Below are positions 1-8,982 of a stretch of DNA of 64,000 nt, one piece after another. Source of the stretch: Corynebacterium coyleae. Its GTDB lineage: Bacteria; Actinomycetota; Actinomycetes; Mycobacteriales; Mycobacteriaceae. Location: positions 310,001 to 374,000 of the forward strand of contig NZ_CP047198.1 of the NCBI RefSeq assembly GCF_030408635.1, given 5' to 3'. Both the position numbers and the translations under genes were made by a program. Numbering within the stretch: position 1 is the first letter of the stretch; the number at the start of each line of letters is the position of its first letter. Below the pieces are notes generated by a model. The model ran no database searches. It saw nothing but the letters and a program-made list of their open reading frames with translations, and had not been told where the DNA came from.

Positions 1-392
1 CCAAACCCAGCTTCTTGTAGTTTGGCCCAGGCTCCATCGATCATCGGCAAAAACTGTTCGGTGAACTTGCCCCGCGCGAACCTGTCGGTAATCCCCGGAT
101 ATGCTAACAATGCGGGGCGTAGATTGTGAGCCATAGCTCGAAACCAGGCTTTCCATTCAAGGTCCGGGTCGGGAACTTCAATCCCGACACATACCCGGTC
201 TACAACAGCATCACAAATGGCTTCCTTGTTTGGAAAATAATGATAAATCACTGAGGGAACCACGCCCAGTTCACGGGCAATGTCCCGTACTGACCATCCC
301 TCAACGCCACTGATCGCGCTTAACTGTACAGCTTGTTTGACAATCAGCTCGCGTGATAGCCCAGCCCTTCGCCCCGTTAGCACAGTGTTCAT
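1..392 (-). CDS. TetR-family transcriptional repressor (3' end outside window)
   Basis: The 130 visible residues open with a typical TetR helix-turn-helix: an N-terminal helix (RELIVKQAVQL) followed by VRDIARELGVVPSVIYHYF at about residues 35-53. The C-terminal ligand domain has only begun when the window ends (WKAWFRAMAHNLRPALLAYPG), in the style of TetR_C repressors of drug exporters. The ATG at 390-392 faces the divergent MFS transporter across a 90-base gap that carries a palindromic operator. By analogy with TetR-exporter pairs it probably represses both itself and that transporter and is released by the exported compound; the ligand cannot be read from the sequence. Confidence 0.9.
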   Translation of the reverse strand, partial: MNTVLTGRRAGLSRELIVKQAVQLSAISGVEGWSVRDIARELGVVPSVIYHYFPNKEAICDAVVDRVCVGIEVPDPDLEWKAWFRAMAHNLRPALLAYPGITDRFARGKFTEQFLPMIDGAWAKLQEAGF

Positions 393-420
393 AAGGTGAC
401 CCTAACTTATTACTTGACCC

Positions 421-471
421 TTACTAGAACACCATTCTACAATATCCCTAAGTGAAACAGTGTTCTAGTAA
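421..471. promoter_or_regulatory. Palindromic operator between tetR-like gene and MFS exporter
   Basis: A perfect 12-base inverted repeat (TTACTAGAACAC at 421-432, GTGTTCTAGTAA at 460-471) spans the divergent promoter region. The left arm also overlaps a shorter palindrome, TAGAA-N5-TTCTA (425-439). The right arm ends two bases before the GGAG ribosome-binding site of the exporter, so a bound repressor would block transcription of the exporter gene. This is the probable binding site of the TetR protein. Confidence 0.65.
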
Positions 472-483
472 TGGAGTGTAGTG

Positions 484-1713
484 ATGCCCGCCCCTCGTAG
501 TAATAAGCCGACACAGAGCTCTATTGATCCAGGAGCGCAAGCGAACCTGGTAGTGGGAATCGTTTTTCTCGCCTTTATGGGGCAAATGATTCTCAATCCG
601 ATCATCGCGCCACTGTCACGACAGATGGGATTGCGGGAATGGCATATTGGCGCCACTATCTCTTTGGCAGCGATTGTACTAGCGAGCTTGAGTGCTTATT
701 GGGGGCGAGCTTCCCAACGTGTCGGCGCTAAACGTGTACTCGCGGCCGGGCTTGTGATCGCGATCATCGCTTTGAGCGCCTTCGGTATTGTCTCCTACCT
801 GGGGATGAACCAGGTAGTTGGCGGTGTCGGACTAGTTTTTGGTGTTGTGATCACTCGTGGTTTGCTCTATGGTGGAGGGATTTCAGCGATCGCCCCGACC
901 GCGCAAGCCCACCTGGTCACGCATGCTGCCAGCGAGAACGGGCGGGTAAAAGCACTGGGCATGATTGGAGCGGCTCAAGGGATGGCCTCCATTGTTGGAG
1001 GTGTTACTGGAGGTGTGTTAGCCGCTGCTGGTGGCCTGCTCTTGCCCTTGGTGGTCATGCCCGTTGTGATGGTGATTGGTCTGGTTGTTCTCTTGGTGAG
1101 TTTCGCACCTCAAAGCCGAGGGCAACTTTTTGCAAAGCCTCAACGGATTCGCTTCACTGATCCGCGTGTAGCTCCCTGGCTAGCAACTGGTCTGGTGATG
1201 TTTCTTGTGTTTTCTTCTGTTGCTACGATTTTTGGATTCACTGTCCAAGACCGCTTCGCCCTGTCGGCAACTGCGACCGCAGGTATTTCCGCGATTTACC
1301 TGACCATCATGGGCGTGACCATGATCATTGCCCAAGCGGTGATTGCTCCAAAGACAGGGTGGGGAGCAGCGAAGCTTTTACGTACTGGTCTGGCCATTAC
1401 ACTAGTTGCAACTGTGCTCATTTGGCCTACCTCCTCGCACGCTTTACTGGTTGTCGGGTGTATCGTGCTGGGGGTAGGTATGGGACTGGCGATGCCCGGG
1501 TACAACACTGGCCCAACCTTGAAGATGAGTGTAGATGAGCAAGGCGCAGTGGCTGGCATCATCAACGCTAATAATGGGTTGGCGTACGCGATTGCCCCGC
1601 TGGCTTCGACCGCCCTTTACGGGTGGAACCCGCTGGCACCCTTCGCCGTCTGTATCGCCTTGATTGCAGTGGTCGTCATCTACGCCCACACCGCACCCGC
1701 ACTACGCCAATAA
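484..1713 (+). CDS. MFS transporter, probable drug exporter
   Basis: A 409-residue, very hydrophobic protein with about 12 predicted membrane spans, the usual length for a 12-helix major facilitator. The stretch after helix 2 (YWGRASQRVGAKRVL) matches the MFS loop 2-3 motif A (G-x-x-x-D/Q-R-x-G-x-K/R). A long central cytoplasmic loop (about residues 200-220, PQSRGQLFAKPQRIRF) separates the two six-helix halves. The ATG at 484 is preferred over the GTG at 481 because GGAG at 473-476 is then 7 bases away. Divergent from a TetR repressor, it most likely expels a small toxic compound at the cost of the proton gradient; the substrate is unknown. Confidence 0.87.
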   Translation: MPAPRSNKPTQSSIDPGAQANLVVGIVFLAFMGQMILNPIIAPLSRQMGLREWHIGATISLAAIVLASLSAYWGRASQRVGAKRVLAAGLVIAIIALSAFGIVSYLGMNQVVGGVGLVFGVVITRGLLYGGGISAIAPTAQAHLVTHAASENGRVKALGMIGAAQGMASIVGGVTGGVLAAAGGLLLPLVVMPVVMVIGLVVLLVSFAPQSRGQLFAKPQRIRFTDPRVAPWLATGLVMFLVFSSVATIFGFTVQDRFALSATATAGISAIYLTIMGVTMIIAQAVIAPKTGWGAAKLLRTGLAITLVATVLIWPTSSHALLVVGCIVLGVGMGLAMPGYNTGPTLKMSVDEQGAVAGIINANNGLAYAIAPLASTALYGWNPLAPFAVCIALIAVVVIYAHTAPALRQ

Positions 1714-1905
1714 CTATGAGCGTGCCTGAAGTAGCCGTTCCATCACGTTATCCGCAGGAGTCGGCCCCGAGTAGTCCACCAGCGAGTTGGCTTTGACGAC
1801 ATCGAAAATCTCGTACCAGAGCGTATTCGCCTGCTTGCTAAACGACTGAGACATGGCCACGAATGGGGACGCGATAGCTGTTAGGACCACGGATTTAATA
1901 ACACT
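1714..1905 (-). pseudogene. 3' end of an unidentified gene, cut by an IS21-like element
   Basis: On the minus strand an open frame runs from the IS21-like end to a TAG at 1714-1716, reading ...SPFVAMSQSFSKQANT and ending ERLLQARS. There is no credible start with a ribosome-binding site (an internal ATG at 1852-1854 would give 46 residues). I do not recognise the family. It is best read as the carboxy-terminal remnant of a gene whose front was displaced by the IS insertion; it is convergent with the MFS gene, one base apart. Confidence 0.4.
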
Positions 1906-1969
1906 GTGGTGAGTATCCAGTAACGCCCGAGTGAGTATCGGGTAACACTCGGGCGTTGACTATGAGCCG

Positions 1970-2746
1970 CTACTGCGTATTGGCTTCGAGGCGCATGTTT
2001 GGTCCTTCGAGTGTGATGATCTCAGCGCCAACGACAAGCCGATTCAGTATCGACTCGGCGATGACAGCATCCGGGATGGACTTGTGCCACTCATCGGGTG
2101 TGAACTGGGAGGTGACAATGGTTGATCCCCGGTGTTCACGCTCAGCAAGAATGTTGAGCAGCTGGTGTGCTGTGGCAGCATCAATCGGCGTTGTTAAGAA
2201 GTCATCAAGCACGAGTACGTCTGCCAGGTGTAAGTCTTGAAGAAACTCCATGCGTGCTGTGTCATCATGGCGTAGCACCATTAGCTGGTTGGCCAGGGTG
2301 TCTGTGCGGAAGAAACGGGCAGAGTAGTCGTTTCTGCACGCAGCGGTAAGGAGTGCTTGGGCCAGGTATGTTTTGCCGACGGATGATTTGCCGAGGATGA
2401 CAATGCTTTGCGCTTTTTGACACCATTGGCAGTGAGCGAGTCTGGTGATTTGCTCTTTGTTGAGGTTGCGGCCGGGTGCGTAGGTGATGTCTTCGATACA
2501 CGCATCGAGATTTGGCGATCGGGATGCTTTGAGTAATTTGTTGACTCGTCGTTCACGCTTGGCCGCGACTTCTTTATCGAGCGCGTAGAGCACTTTGTCA
2601 GAAAAGCTCCACGAGTCGAAGATGGGATCTGCTGCAATATCAATCACGGTTCGGCCAAAAGCCGTCATACGTAGATCGGTAAAGACAGGCAGGATCGATT
2701 CATCAAGAAAGCGCGCTGATGCTGATGCTGGTTGTGGCTGTGTCAT
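1970..2746 (-). CDS. istB: IstB-like helper ATPase of an IS21-family element
   Basis: A 258-residue AAA+ ATPase of the DnaC/IstB type. It has a Walker A loop GKSSVGKT at about residues 122-129 and a Walker B DVLVLDDF at about 175-182, then the IstB hallmark segment ILAEREHRGSTIVTSQF with sensor residues. IstB binds DNA and ATP and activates the IstA transposase. The start overlaps the end of istA by 4 bases, the translational coupling usual in IS21. The protein looks full length, but its partner istA is destroyed. A sequence relation to the DnaC replication loader is expected for this fold and does not imply a replication role here. Confidence 0.92.
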   Translation of the reverse strand: MTQPQPASASARFLDESILPVFTDLRMTAFGRTVIDIAADPIFDSWSFSDKVLYALDKEVAAKRERRVNKLLKASRSPNLDACIEDITYAPGRNLNKEQITRLAHCQWCQKAQSIVILGKSSVGKTYLAQALLTAACRNDYSARFFRTDTLANQLMVLRHDDTARMEFLQDLHLADVLVLDDFLTTPIDAATAHQLLNILAEREHRGSTIVTSQFTPDEWHKSIPDAVIAESILNRLVVGAEIITLEGPNMRLEANTQ

Positions 2747-3001
2747 GACTGTAGGGGTCCTTTCTTCGTGAGGTTTTCCATACTGAACTGGGCAGACCCA
2801 CCCAGATATGCGCCGCGGGTATCGCGTGCGTGTTCCACCGGTGGTGTTTCAGGCGCTGTTGTGGCTGGCAAATCATGGCCTGTCGGGCGGGTTGATTGGT
2901 CTTTGCGCACCGCGGCCATCATGTTTTTCACCGCGGTATACGACACAGCTCTCCTGGTGCCATCAGGTGCGATCAGGCGTGCACAGGCTTGTTCCAGGGT
3001 C
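2743..3001 (-). pseudogene. istA: istA transposase, C-terminal fragment
   Basis: The last about 85 residues of an IS21 transposase (LEQACARLIAPDGTRRAVSY, then TAVKNMMAAVRKD), the conserved tail in which bases for the next gene istB begin. Everything upstream is replaced by the end of the IS256-like element at about 3002. The matching amino-terminal piece is at 4421-4643, but about 300 internal residues, including the DDE catalytic core, are absent. A simple insertion would not remove sequence, so a deletion accompanied or followed it. Confidence 0.75.
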
Positions 3002-4420
3002 AAGTCCCGTGTAGTGGTGTAGCCGTTTGTGCTTTCGGCTCGGTATGAAGTTCAGGGTTTTGTTAGGCGGTTAGCTGGTGATGTTCGCCATGTTCACCTC
3101 CAGTTTGGTGCATGAGGTGTTTGGTGTGTTCGAGTGCGGATAGTGACATGTAGCGTTTTTGCTGGATCCAATCGTCGTGCTGCTCGGCAAGCACCGCGCC
3201 GACAAGCCGGATGATGGATTCACGGTTCGGGAAGATGCCCACAACGTCGGTGCGCCGGCGGATCTCCCGGTTTAACCGTTCGGTGGGGTTGTTGGACCAG
3301 ACTTTCTTCCAGACTGGTTTCGGTGCTGCGGTAAACGCCAGCACCTCATCGAGTGATTCCTCCAAGTACGCCGCTACCTGGGGGAACTTTGGTTCTAACA
3401 GGTCGACGACTTCGCGGGCTTGTCGCCAGGTGGATTGGGCGTCGGGTTGTTGGAAGATTGTCTGGAACATCGCTTAAGACCATCGGCCACTGGGTTTTCG
3501 GGACTTTTTCGTAGAGGTTTTTCGCGAAGTGGGTGCGACAGCGCTGCCAGGATGCATCGGGCAGCACTTCGGAAATGGCGTGCTGGATGCCTTCGTGGGC
3601 ATCACTGGTGATAAGGAAGACGCCGCGAAGTCCGCGGGCTTTTAAGTCCTGGAAGAAGCCCTTCCACGACGCGTTGGATTCCGCGGTGGCGACGTGCATA
3701 CCGAGCATTTCGCGGTAGCCGTCAGCGTTGACCCCAGTGGCAAGCAGTACGGAGCATTTGACCACCCGGCCGCCTTCGCGCACTTTGATTGTCAACGCGT
3801 CGCAGGACAGGTAGGCGTACCCGCCGGGGTCCAGGGGGCGATTTCTGAAGTCTGCGACCATTTCGTCGAGTTCTTCCGACATGCGCGAGACTTGGGATTT
3901 CGACATGTTGGAAATGCCAAGGGTTGCCACCAGATCGTTCATTCGGCGGGTGGAGACTCCTTTGAGATAGCACGTCGCGATCACGGTCGATAAGGCTCGT
4001 TCTGCTCGTGAGCGTCGCTCGAGCAGCCAGTCCGGAAAGAACGCTCCGTGGCGCAGCTTCGGCACTGCTACGTCGATCGTGCCGACACGGGTGTCAAGGT
4101 CGCGGTGGCGATACCCGTTGCGGTGGTTGACCCGCTCGGTGGAGGCGACGCCGTATTCGGCGCCGCAGACGGTGTCGGCCTGGGCGGAGAGGATTTGGTT
4201 GATAAACCCTTGCAGCATCTGGCGCATCAAATCCGGAGAGGCTTGAGCGAGCAGATCATCCAGATAGGTTGTTGGGTCGATAGAATGCGGATCAGCGGTC
4301 ATCGTCATGTTCCTTTCGGTGAGATGTGGTAGTTGAGTCGAAAGGTTACTGACGATGGCCGCCCCTGCATTTTCCAGGGCCCACCATCAGCAAGCGTTAC
4401 ACCACACTAAGGGACGCAAC
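3002..4420 (-). mobile_element. IS256-family (Mutator-type) insertion sequence
   Basis: An about 1.42 kb element with one transposase gene on the minus strand. Its ends are imperfect inverted repeats: CAAGTCCCGTGTAGTGGTGTA from 3001, and the complement of TACACCACACTAAGGGACG near 4398. The same end sequence recurs at about 8983 and 11851, marking two further partial elements of this family in the window. It sits inside an IS21-like istA gene. Exact termini and target duplication cannot be fixed because the istA target is deleted on one side. Confidence 0.8.
3063..4308 (-). pseudogene. IS256-family transposase, one-base frameshift
   Basis: Two frames together make one Mutator-type transposase of about 415 residues. 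The first (from ATG at 4308) runs through the RNGYRHRDLDTRVGTIDVAV zinc/DNA-binding region and the catalytic motifs (YLSCDAL, LITSDAHEGI, WQRCRTHFAKNL) to KTQWPMVL. The second supplies the C-terminal half including WSNNPTERLNREIRRRTDVV, which carries the third catalytic acidic residue. They join at about 3470-3476 if a single base is restored (CTTAAG-CGATG). The family does not use programmed frameshifting, so this is either a disabling mutation or a sequencing error. Confidence 0.85.
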
Positions 4421-4643
4421 CTCGTAGGACAGTGTGCGCTTGCTGCGGCCATCGCTGAATCGCTCATCGAACCATCCCGGTGGAAGCTGACGGAACGTCT
4501 CTAAACTCAGTGACTCCTCAGCGATGATCTTCTTTGCGCGGGATACTTCTCGTCGTGAACACCCCAATGCATGTGTGACCTGTGCGTAGCTAGCACCTGT
4601 TGCGACCGTGTATCTGGTAGCAGTGGCGTGACTTTCCGGTAGC
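4421..4643 (-). pseudogene. istA: istA transposase, N-terminal fragment
   Basis: On the minus strand the frame reads YTVATGASYAQVTHALGCSR, then REVSRAKKII and WFDERFSDGRSKRTLSYE, the helix-turn-helix head of an actinobacterial IstA. It then runs into the IS256-like end and stops (VASLSVV). No clear start codon is visible; the first in-frame methionine is missing, so the extreme 5' end may also be damaged. It belongs with the C-terminal fragment at 2743-3001. Confidence 0.65.
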
Positions 4644-4660
4644 GCTTCAGTGAGTATCGG

Positions 4661-5040
4661 GTAGCAGCACAGTATTGCGCCTTGTCACGGTCGCGGAACG
4701 TAACCTCAGCGCATTCCTCGAACTTCTAGTAGGGATGCAAGAGACAGCCCCTGACCAATACCTCCGTTCTGGTGTGGGGCTATTGGTGTGATTCTCTGTC
4801 TACGGGGTGTTGGATTGTTGTTCGGAATATTTCGACACACTGAAGGTCGACGGCGCAAATCACGGTAGCAAAGTGCGCTACCGGATACTCACTCAGGCGC
4901 TACCAGATACTCACCACACCGCTACCATTTTCTTCTTCTTAACAAGCACCGTCAAGGCACATCGCGACGATTTGTTTGAAGTTGGCCACAAAGACCGGCT
5001 CCTTCCAAGTAGAAGTTGACGCGGCACCATCGAAGTACGG
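4661..5040. other. Non-coding stretch with IS-end repeats
   Basis: No convincing gene is present. At 4875-4925 the sequence repeats the IS21-type end motif twice (CTACCGGATACTCACTCAGG, CTACCAGATACTCACCAC), suggesting the remnant of a second element end or the true outer end of the first. The stretch just after it (4935-5040) is AT-richer than its surroundings and has no recognisable product. Confidence 0.5.
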
Positions 5041-5450
5041 TGCCGCCAACATCAACTATGAAAGAAACCCCCTCGCAGTACCGGGTACGCGGAACACCGG
5101 TACCAACTACGCGGACTCGCGGTACCAACTACCCCAAATCGACACCAGCAACGTTCTACCGCTTCCAGGCCCGTGGTTTCGGGCCCACCCCTGCCGAGCT
5201 GGATGAGGCTTACACCGCGCACCGGCTCTTTGAGCTGTGGCAGGCCAATCGGCGGGTCTACGGGCGACGAAAACTATGGAAAGCCGCCCACCGGGCAGGC
5301 TGGAACATCGGCCGTGACCAGGTGCAACGCCTCATGAATATCCTTGGAATCGCGGGTGTACTCCGGCGCAAGACCACACGCACCACCGTTGCTGATCCCT
5401 CCGCCGAGCGTTTCCCGGATCGTATTCAACGGGCCTGGTCGCAGGCTCCG
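5040..5450 (+). pseudogene. IS3-family OrfB transposase fragment
   Basis: The frame contains ELWQANRRVYGRRKLWKAAH, then RAGWNIGRDQVQRLMNILGI and RKTTRTTVADPSAERFPD. This is the HTH_21 segment that precedes the catalytic core in IS3-family OrfB proteins. The DDE core that should follow is absent: after RAWSQAPRST the frame becomes unrelated and runs into the toxin-antitoxin region. The front is also abnormal, with two near repeats of GGTACCAACTAC at about 5099-5130. A dead fragment. Confidence 0.7.
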
Positions 5451-5536
5451 CGATCCACCACTGATCGGCGGATAGAGGCCGGACGGGCTGAGCAGAGGCA
5501 CGTTTGGTTTATTGGTGATGTGATTCCAGTAGGTAT

Positions 5537-5830
5537 CTAGGCATTTTGTGTAGCGAGAGTTATTTTGAGTCCCAGGGCTTTCATGATTTTCGTGATAGCC
5601 GCAAAGGACGGGTTACCGTCTTTTGATAGTGACTTGTAGAGGGATTCACGGTTGAGTTGAGTCTCTTTAGCGAGCTGGCTCATGCCGTGTGCCCTTGCAA
5701 TGTCACGCAAAACCACCTGAACGGTTTTCGTATCGCCGTCTTCGAGTGCGATAGCCAGGTAATCGTTCACTGCTTCTTGGCTATCGAGATATTTGCTTGC
5801 ATCGAACGCTGAAAATGTTACTTCCTTCAC
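5537..5830 (-). CDS. Antitoxin of a type II toxin-antitoxin pair (HigA-like addiction module antidote)
   Basis: A 97-residue protein matching the probable addiction module antidote family: an N-terminal ASKYLDSQEAVNDYLAIAL segment and a C-terminal helix-turn-helix (HGMSQLAKETQLNRESLYK) followed by the signature SKDGNPSFAAITKIMKALGL. It starts at a GTG with GGGAGGA 7 bases upstream and overlaps the toxin gene by 4 bases. The toxin-first order is the one usual for this family. It should bind and neutralise the toxin and, with it, repress the shared promoter at the palindrome 6145-6162. Confidence 0.9.
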   Translation of the reverse strand: MKEVTFSAFDASKYLDSQEAVNDYLAIALEDGDTKTVQVVLRDIARAHGMSQLAKETQLNRESLYKSLSKDGNPSFAAITKIMKALGLKITLATQNA

Positions 5831-6135
5831 GACTGTTCCTCCCTTACCTGTTGTGCGAGCTTTTGAGCTGTTCGAATATCTTTATCCTGGCTGGATTTAT
5901 CTCCTCCGGCCAGCAGGAAAACCGTTATTGCGCCTAGTCGGGTGTAGTACACCCGATAGCCGGGCCCGAAATGAAATCTCATCTCGCTAACCTTCTCGCC
6001 AACGGGTTTGATGTCTCCAATCATTCTTCCGTGTGCTTCGCATCGGGCTATTGCATACAAAATGCGTCGCTGAGCATGTTTGTCTTTTAGCTCACCTAAC
6101 CAGGCGTCAAACAAGCTGCTGGAAATGATCTCCAC
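5827..6135 (-). CDS. RelE/ParE-superfamily toxin
   Basis: A 102-residue basic protein of the HigB-like addiction module killer family: FDAWLGELKDKHAQRRILYA at the front, then IKPVGEKVSEMRFHFGPGYR and YYTRLGAITVFLLAGGDKSS, which form the compact RelE beta sheet. The conserved end QDKDIRTAQKLAQ is present. Family members cut mRNA on the ribosome or poison gyrase; which applies cannot be told from sequence. It is the first gene of a two-gene operon with the antitoxin, and the full length suggests the pair is functional. It lies next to a split restriction gene and so belongs to a small defence island. Confidence 0.88.
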   Translation of the reverse strand: MEIISSSLFDAWLGELKDKHAQRRILYAIARCEAHGRMIGDIKPVGEKVSEMRFHFGPGYRVYYTRLGAITVFLLAGGDKSSQDKDIRTAQKLAQQVREEQS

Positions 6136-6144
6136 ACGCCCAAG

Positions 6145-6162
6145 TGTAGCCTAAAAGCTACA
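6145..6162. promoter_or_regulatory. Palindromic operator of the RelE/HigA-type pair
   Basis: TGTAGC-CTAAAA-GCTACA, a perfect 6-base inverted repeat, lies 10 bases upstream of the toxin ATG. Its position over the promoter fits autorepression by the antitoxin-toxin complex. Confidence 0.6.
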
Positions 6163-6441
6163 TGGCTCAAGTGGGGAATACGCCTCTCATGGCTGACTCC
6201 TCTTTCGGTTTGAAGATTGGTGATGACGCCAGGAAAGCGTCTAAAGACGCTAAAGACGCATGCAGACTTGAGGGTGCGGTTGATGAGTTGAGGTCGAGGT
6301 GGATGACACGTCCGCTATGGCCCGGATCTTCGGTGAGGTGTTCAAGGTCAACCTGGCGGCTGAGGGGCCACCGCACCGCTTTTCGATCATCCGCGATGAA
6401 GCCACGCTCTCGAGCCTCAACTGGCAATGAACCGAACGGCG
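6163..6441 (+). pseudogene. Possible C-terminal gene remnant between toxin operon and restriction gene
   Basis: No complete gene is seen. On the plus strand the frame ending in TGA at 6428-6430 reads DDTSAMARIFGEVFKVNLAA then EGPPHRFSIIRDEATLSSLN, which has protein-like composition but no start and no family I recognise. It could be the tail of a gene lost by rearrangement. Confidence 0.3.
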
Positions 6442-8649
6442 TTATTCTCGCAGCCCCTCCACGATCCGTACCGTCTCCACCGCAACCCGGGTCACCTTGC
6501 CAATCAGATCCACGATGTAGCGCGGGTTGCCAACCTCATCGGCCCAATCGTTCGGGTCGTTGACAATCCCAGACGCCTTGTCCTTCTTCACCTGGTAGCG
6601 ATCAATCAGCCACGCCAACGCGGAACGCGACCCCAGCATGTACTCATCAGCCTCAGCCGGGATACCCGCGATGGTGACCCGCTTGTTGTAAATCAACTTG
6701 GTCACGTCGTTGACGTTCTTGTCGGTCTCTGGGTCCTTCTTACGTGCCCACTTCATCTTCAACACACGCCAGGTCTCCGGGTCGGACTCGTCGCCCTTGA
6801 CCGCGATATCCAGCGGGTACGGCTGCACATCCTCGTACCCGACGTGCAGGTCCATCAGTTCCTTGCCGGAACGCGCCAACTTGTCGAACTCTTCACGCGA
6901 ACCCGGCGTTTCAATGTGCGGCAGCATCTTCTTCAAATCCGCCGCATACGCCTCCCGATAGTTCGGATCGTGCAGCTTGCCGTAAACGAAGTGGAAGATG
7001 TCGTCACCAGTGACATCGGCATCCAGCGCGTCGCGGTAGAGCGCCTTGATCTCGTCGGTGATGTTGTCCTTGCGCACATAACCCGCAACGACCTCGCCAA
7101 CCTGCCCATAAATCGAGGACTCGCCTTCGCTTATCGACGCCCCCTCGCCGAACAACCCACCATCCGACGCCTCTACTGGCTCCCAGGTGAAACGTGAGAA
7201 GTACTGAGAAGTCGCGAGGGTGTGAAGATCAGGCATGATGTTTGTCGCCAGCGTTCCCAACGGCACGCTATCGCCTGGGCTGGTGGTGACGTACCCGATG
7301 TTGTGATGGTGCAGCGTCGGGAACATCGAAGGCAATTGATACTGTCTGTCGATCAATTCTTTCGCGAAATAATTCCGCTGTTTGAAAAACGGGCGGTACA
7401 ACGATGTGAACACACGGTCCGTATCAACCGCGATCTCGGTTCCGCGGGCTAACTCCTGCCTCAGGTTGACATTCCATGAACCTCGCGTGCTATCCACCAA
7501 TTCCGGGTGTTGTGTAAACAATGCGTCTACGCCCCGTTTGCTTTCCTCAAACCCTTCGTTTCGCAACAGGTCTTGCGCTTGGCGGTAGTTCGCAACGTGC
7601 GTCCCGATGTTTTCTACGAGTTGGGCGGTTGCAGAAGAATACGACCAAGCATCACGGCCAGTTTTTAACCCTGCGGAATAGGCGCCAAAGAACGTCGTGA
7701 CGGTGTCCTTCTTCTCGCCAATAACCGGCCAGGTCGCAAACTCGTCGCTGCGCTGGTTCAACCAATCTCCATGCTGATTCGGCACAATTGACTGCCAATC
7801 AACATTCTCAATCGTCGACGTATTCACGATCGCAAGCTTTTCTTCCGCTGACAGATAGTCCCCAATGTCGCGGTAATGCAGAACGAATCCCGACTTGTTT
7901 GGATCTTTGACACAAATCGCTACTGAAATGGGCGTGCGTGAGCCGCCACCGAAGACGTTTCCGGCTTCTTTCTTACGTTCTTCTCCTGAGGTACGGGCAT
8001 TTCCCCGTAGATTCAGCAAGTAGATGTCTGAATAATCTTCAGCGAGCGATAGGCGGACACCATCACCAGTGTTGGCATCCACCCAACCACCGTTCGACAC
8101 AAACGCCACAACACCTTGATCCCCAATCCGGTCGGTGGCCCACCGGAACGCGCGCAGATATGAGTCGTACAGGGAGTTCTTATTCGTCGCCGTCGACTTC
8201 GCCGCGTACGTCTCCGCGATGCGTGCGTCCAGTGTTGGATACTTCAGGTTCGCGTTGTTATCGTTCGCGCTCGTCTGACCTACTGAGTACGGCGGGTTGC
8301 CCACGATGACATTGATCGGGGCCTTCTTCTGACGAACAATGCGCTCGTTGTTGTTCTTAAATACCGCCAGATCCAGGATGTCGCCGTCCTCGTGGATCTG
8401 GAAGGTATCGGCAAGCGCAATGCCCTCAAACGGCACATACTCCGGCTCCGGTAGGTCTTCGCGCTGCGCCGTCTCGGCTTGCAACGCGTTAAACGTCGTT
8501 TCGATATTCACCGCAGCCACGTAATACGCCAGCAGCATGATCTCGGTCGCGTGCAACTCATTGGCGTACTTGCGGGCCAGATCCTTCGGATCGATCAATC
8601 CGGACTGCAACAGGCGAACCATAAACGTGCCAGTGCCCGTAAACGGATC
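6442..8649 (-). pseudogene. Type ISP restriction-modification enzyme, C-terminal half (methyltransferase and specificity)
   Basis: About 735 residues that begin exactly inside methyltransferase motif I (DPFTGTGTF) and contain motif IV NPPY in VIVGNPPYSVGQ, then a long target-recognition region ending in ESALAWLIDRYQVK-like and YIVDLIGKVTRVAVETV segments. This is the gamma-class N6-adenine methyltransferase plus specificity domain of LlaGI/LlaBIII-type single-chain enzymes. The missing front (nuclease and helicase) is at 35463-38203 on the same strand. The open frame upstream of 8649 (CDPF...) comes from inserted DNA and carries no start signal. Without motif I in context and without the helicase half, the product should be inactive. 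Confidence 0.92.
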
Positions 8650-8674
8650 GCACAACTGGTCACGATGGATACAA
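8650..8674 (+). other. Left attachment arm of the 26.8 kb element
   Basis: The first 25 bases of the inserted block: a 9-base spacer, then GTCACGATGGATACAA. The crossover dinucleotide TC (GA on the minus strand) is at 8648-8649. With the right arm it would rebuild a symmetric site of about 52 bases in a circular form. Confidence 0.75.
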
Positions 8675-8982
8675 GACCCCAGTGCGGAGCAGGGCCATCG
8701 AACAGCTTCGATACCGGCTATGAACTGGGATTTCCGGCTGCCGCGGACGTTTGGAGATTAGCCTGCTGTACCGCTGAGTATCTGGCACGTCACTACCCGG
8801 CTGGCGTCCGTAGAGGGGGTGAACCAGTCGGGATCTCGCGCGCAAGAATAGACGCGGGGTCTCGACAAATGATGCGGGTAGCACCTCAACCTGTAGACGA
8901 TACCGCTTGCTATTCGTTCTTGCAGGTGGGCCGACGACCATCTGCACTCCTAGTCAACTACAAAGCTTTTAGCAAGTTGGGG
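8675..8982. other. Element left end, no gene recognised
   Basis: Between the left attachment arm and the next IS256-like end I see no gene with a start signal and family resemblance. Open frames exist on both strands but look like chance readings. GTGAACCAGTC near 8818 recurs near the right end of the block (35399-35409), which may be a trace of shared terminal sequence. Confidence 0.4.

Larger units (their letters stand above)
1906..4660 (-). mobile_element. IS21-family element, disrupted by an IS256-like insertion
   Basis: The element contains istB (1970-2746) and two fragments of istA on either side of an IS256-like element. Its ends carry the multiple short repeats typical of IS21 relatives: GAGTATCCAGTAAC and GAGTATCGGGTAACAC near 1910-1945, and GAGTATCGGGTAGC near 4650. 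A second set of the same end-type repeats (GGATACTCAC, AGATACTCACCAC) occurs at 4880-4920, so the outer right boundary could be about 4925. Roughly 300 codons of istA are missing, so it cannot move by itself. Confidence 0.7.

Noticed and set aside
8660-8947. A 95-residue minus-strand frame at the element's left end
   Set aside because: No ribosome-binding site, no family resemblance, and composition typical of chance frames in GC-rich DNA.
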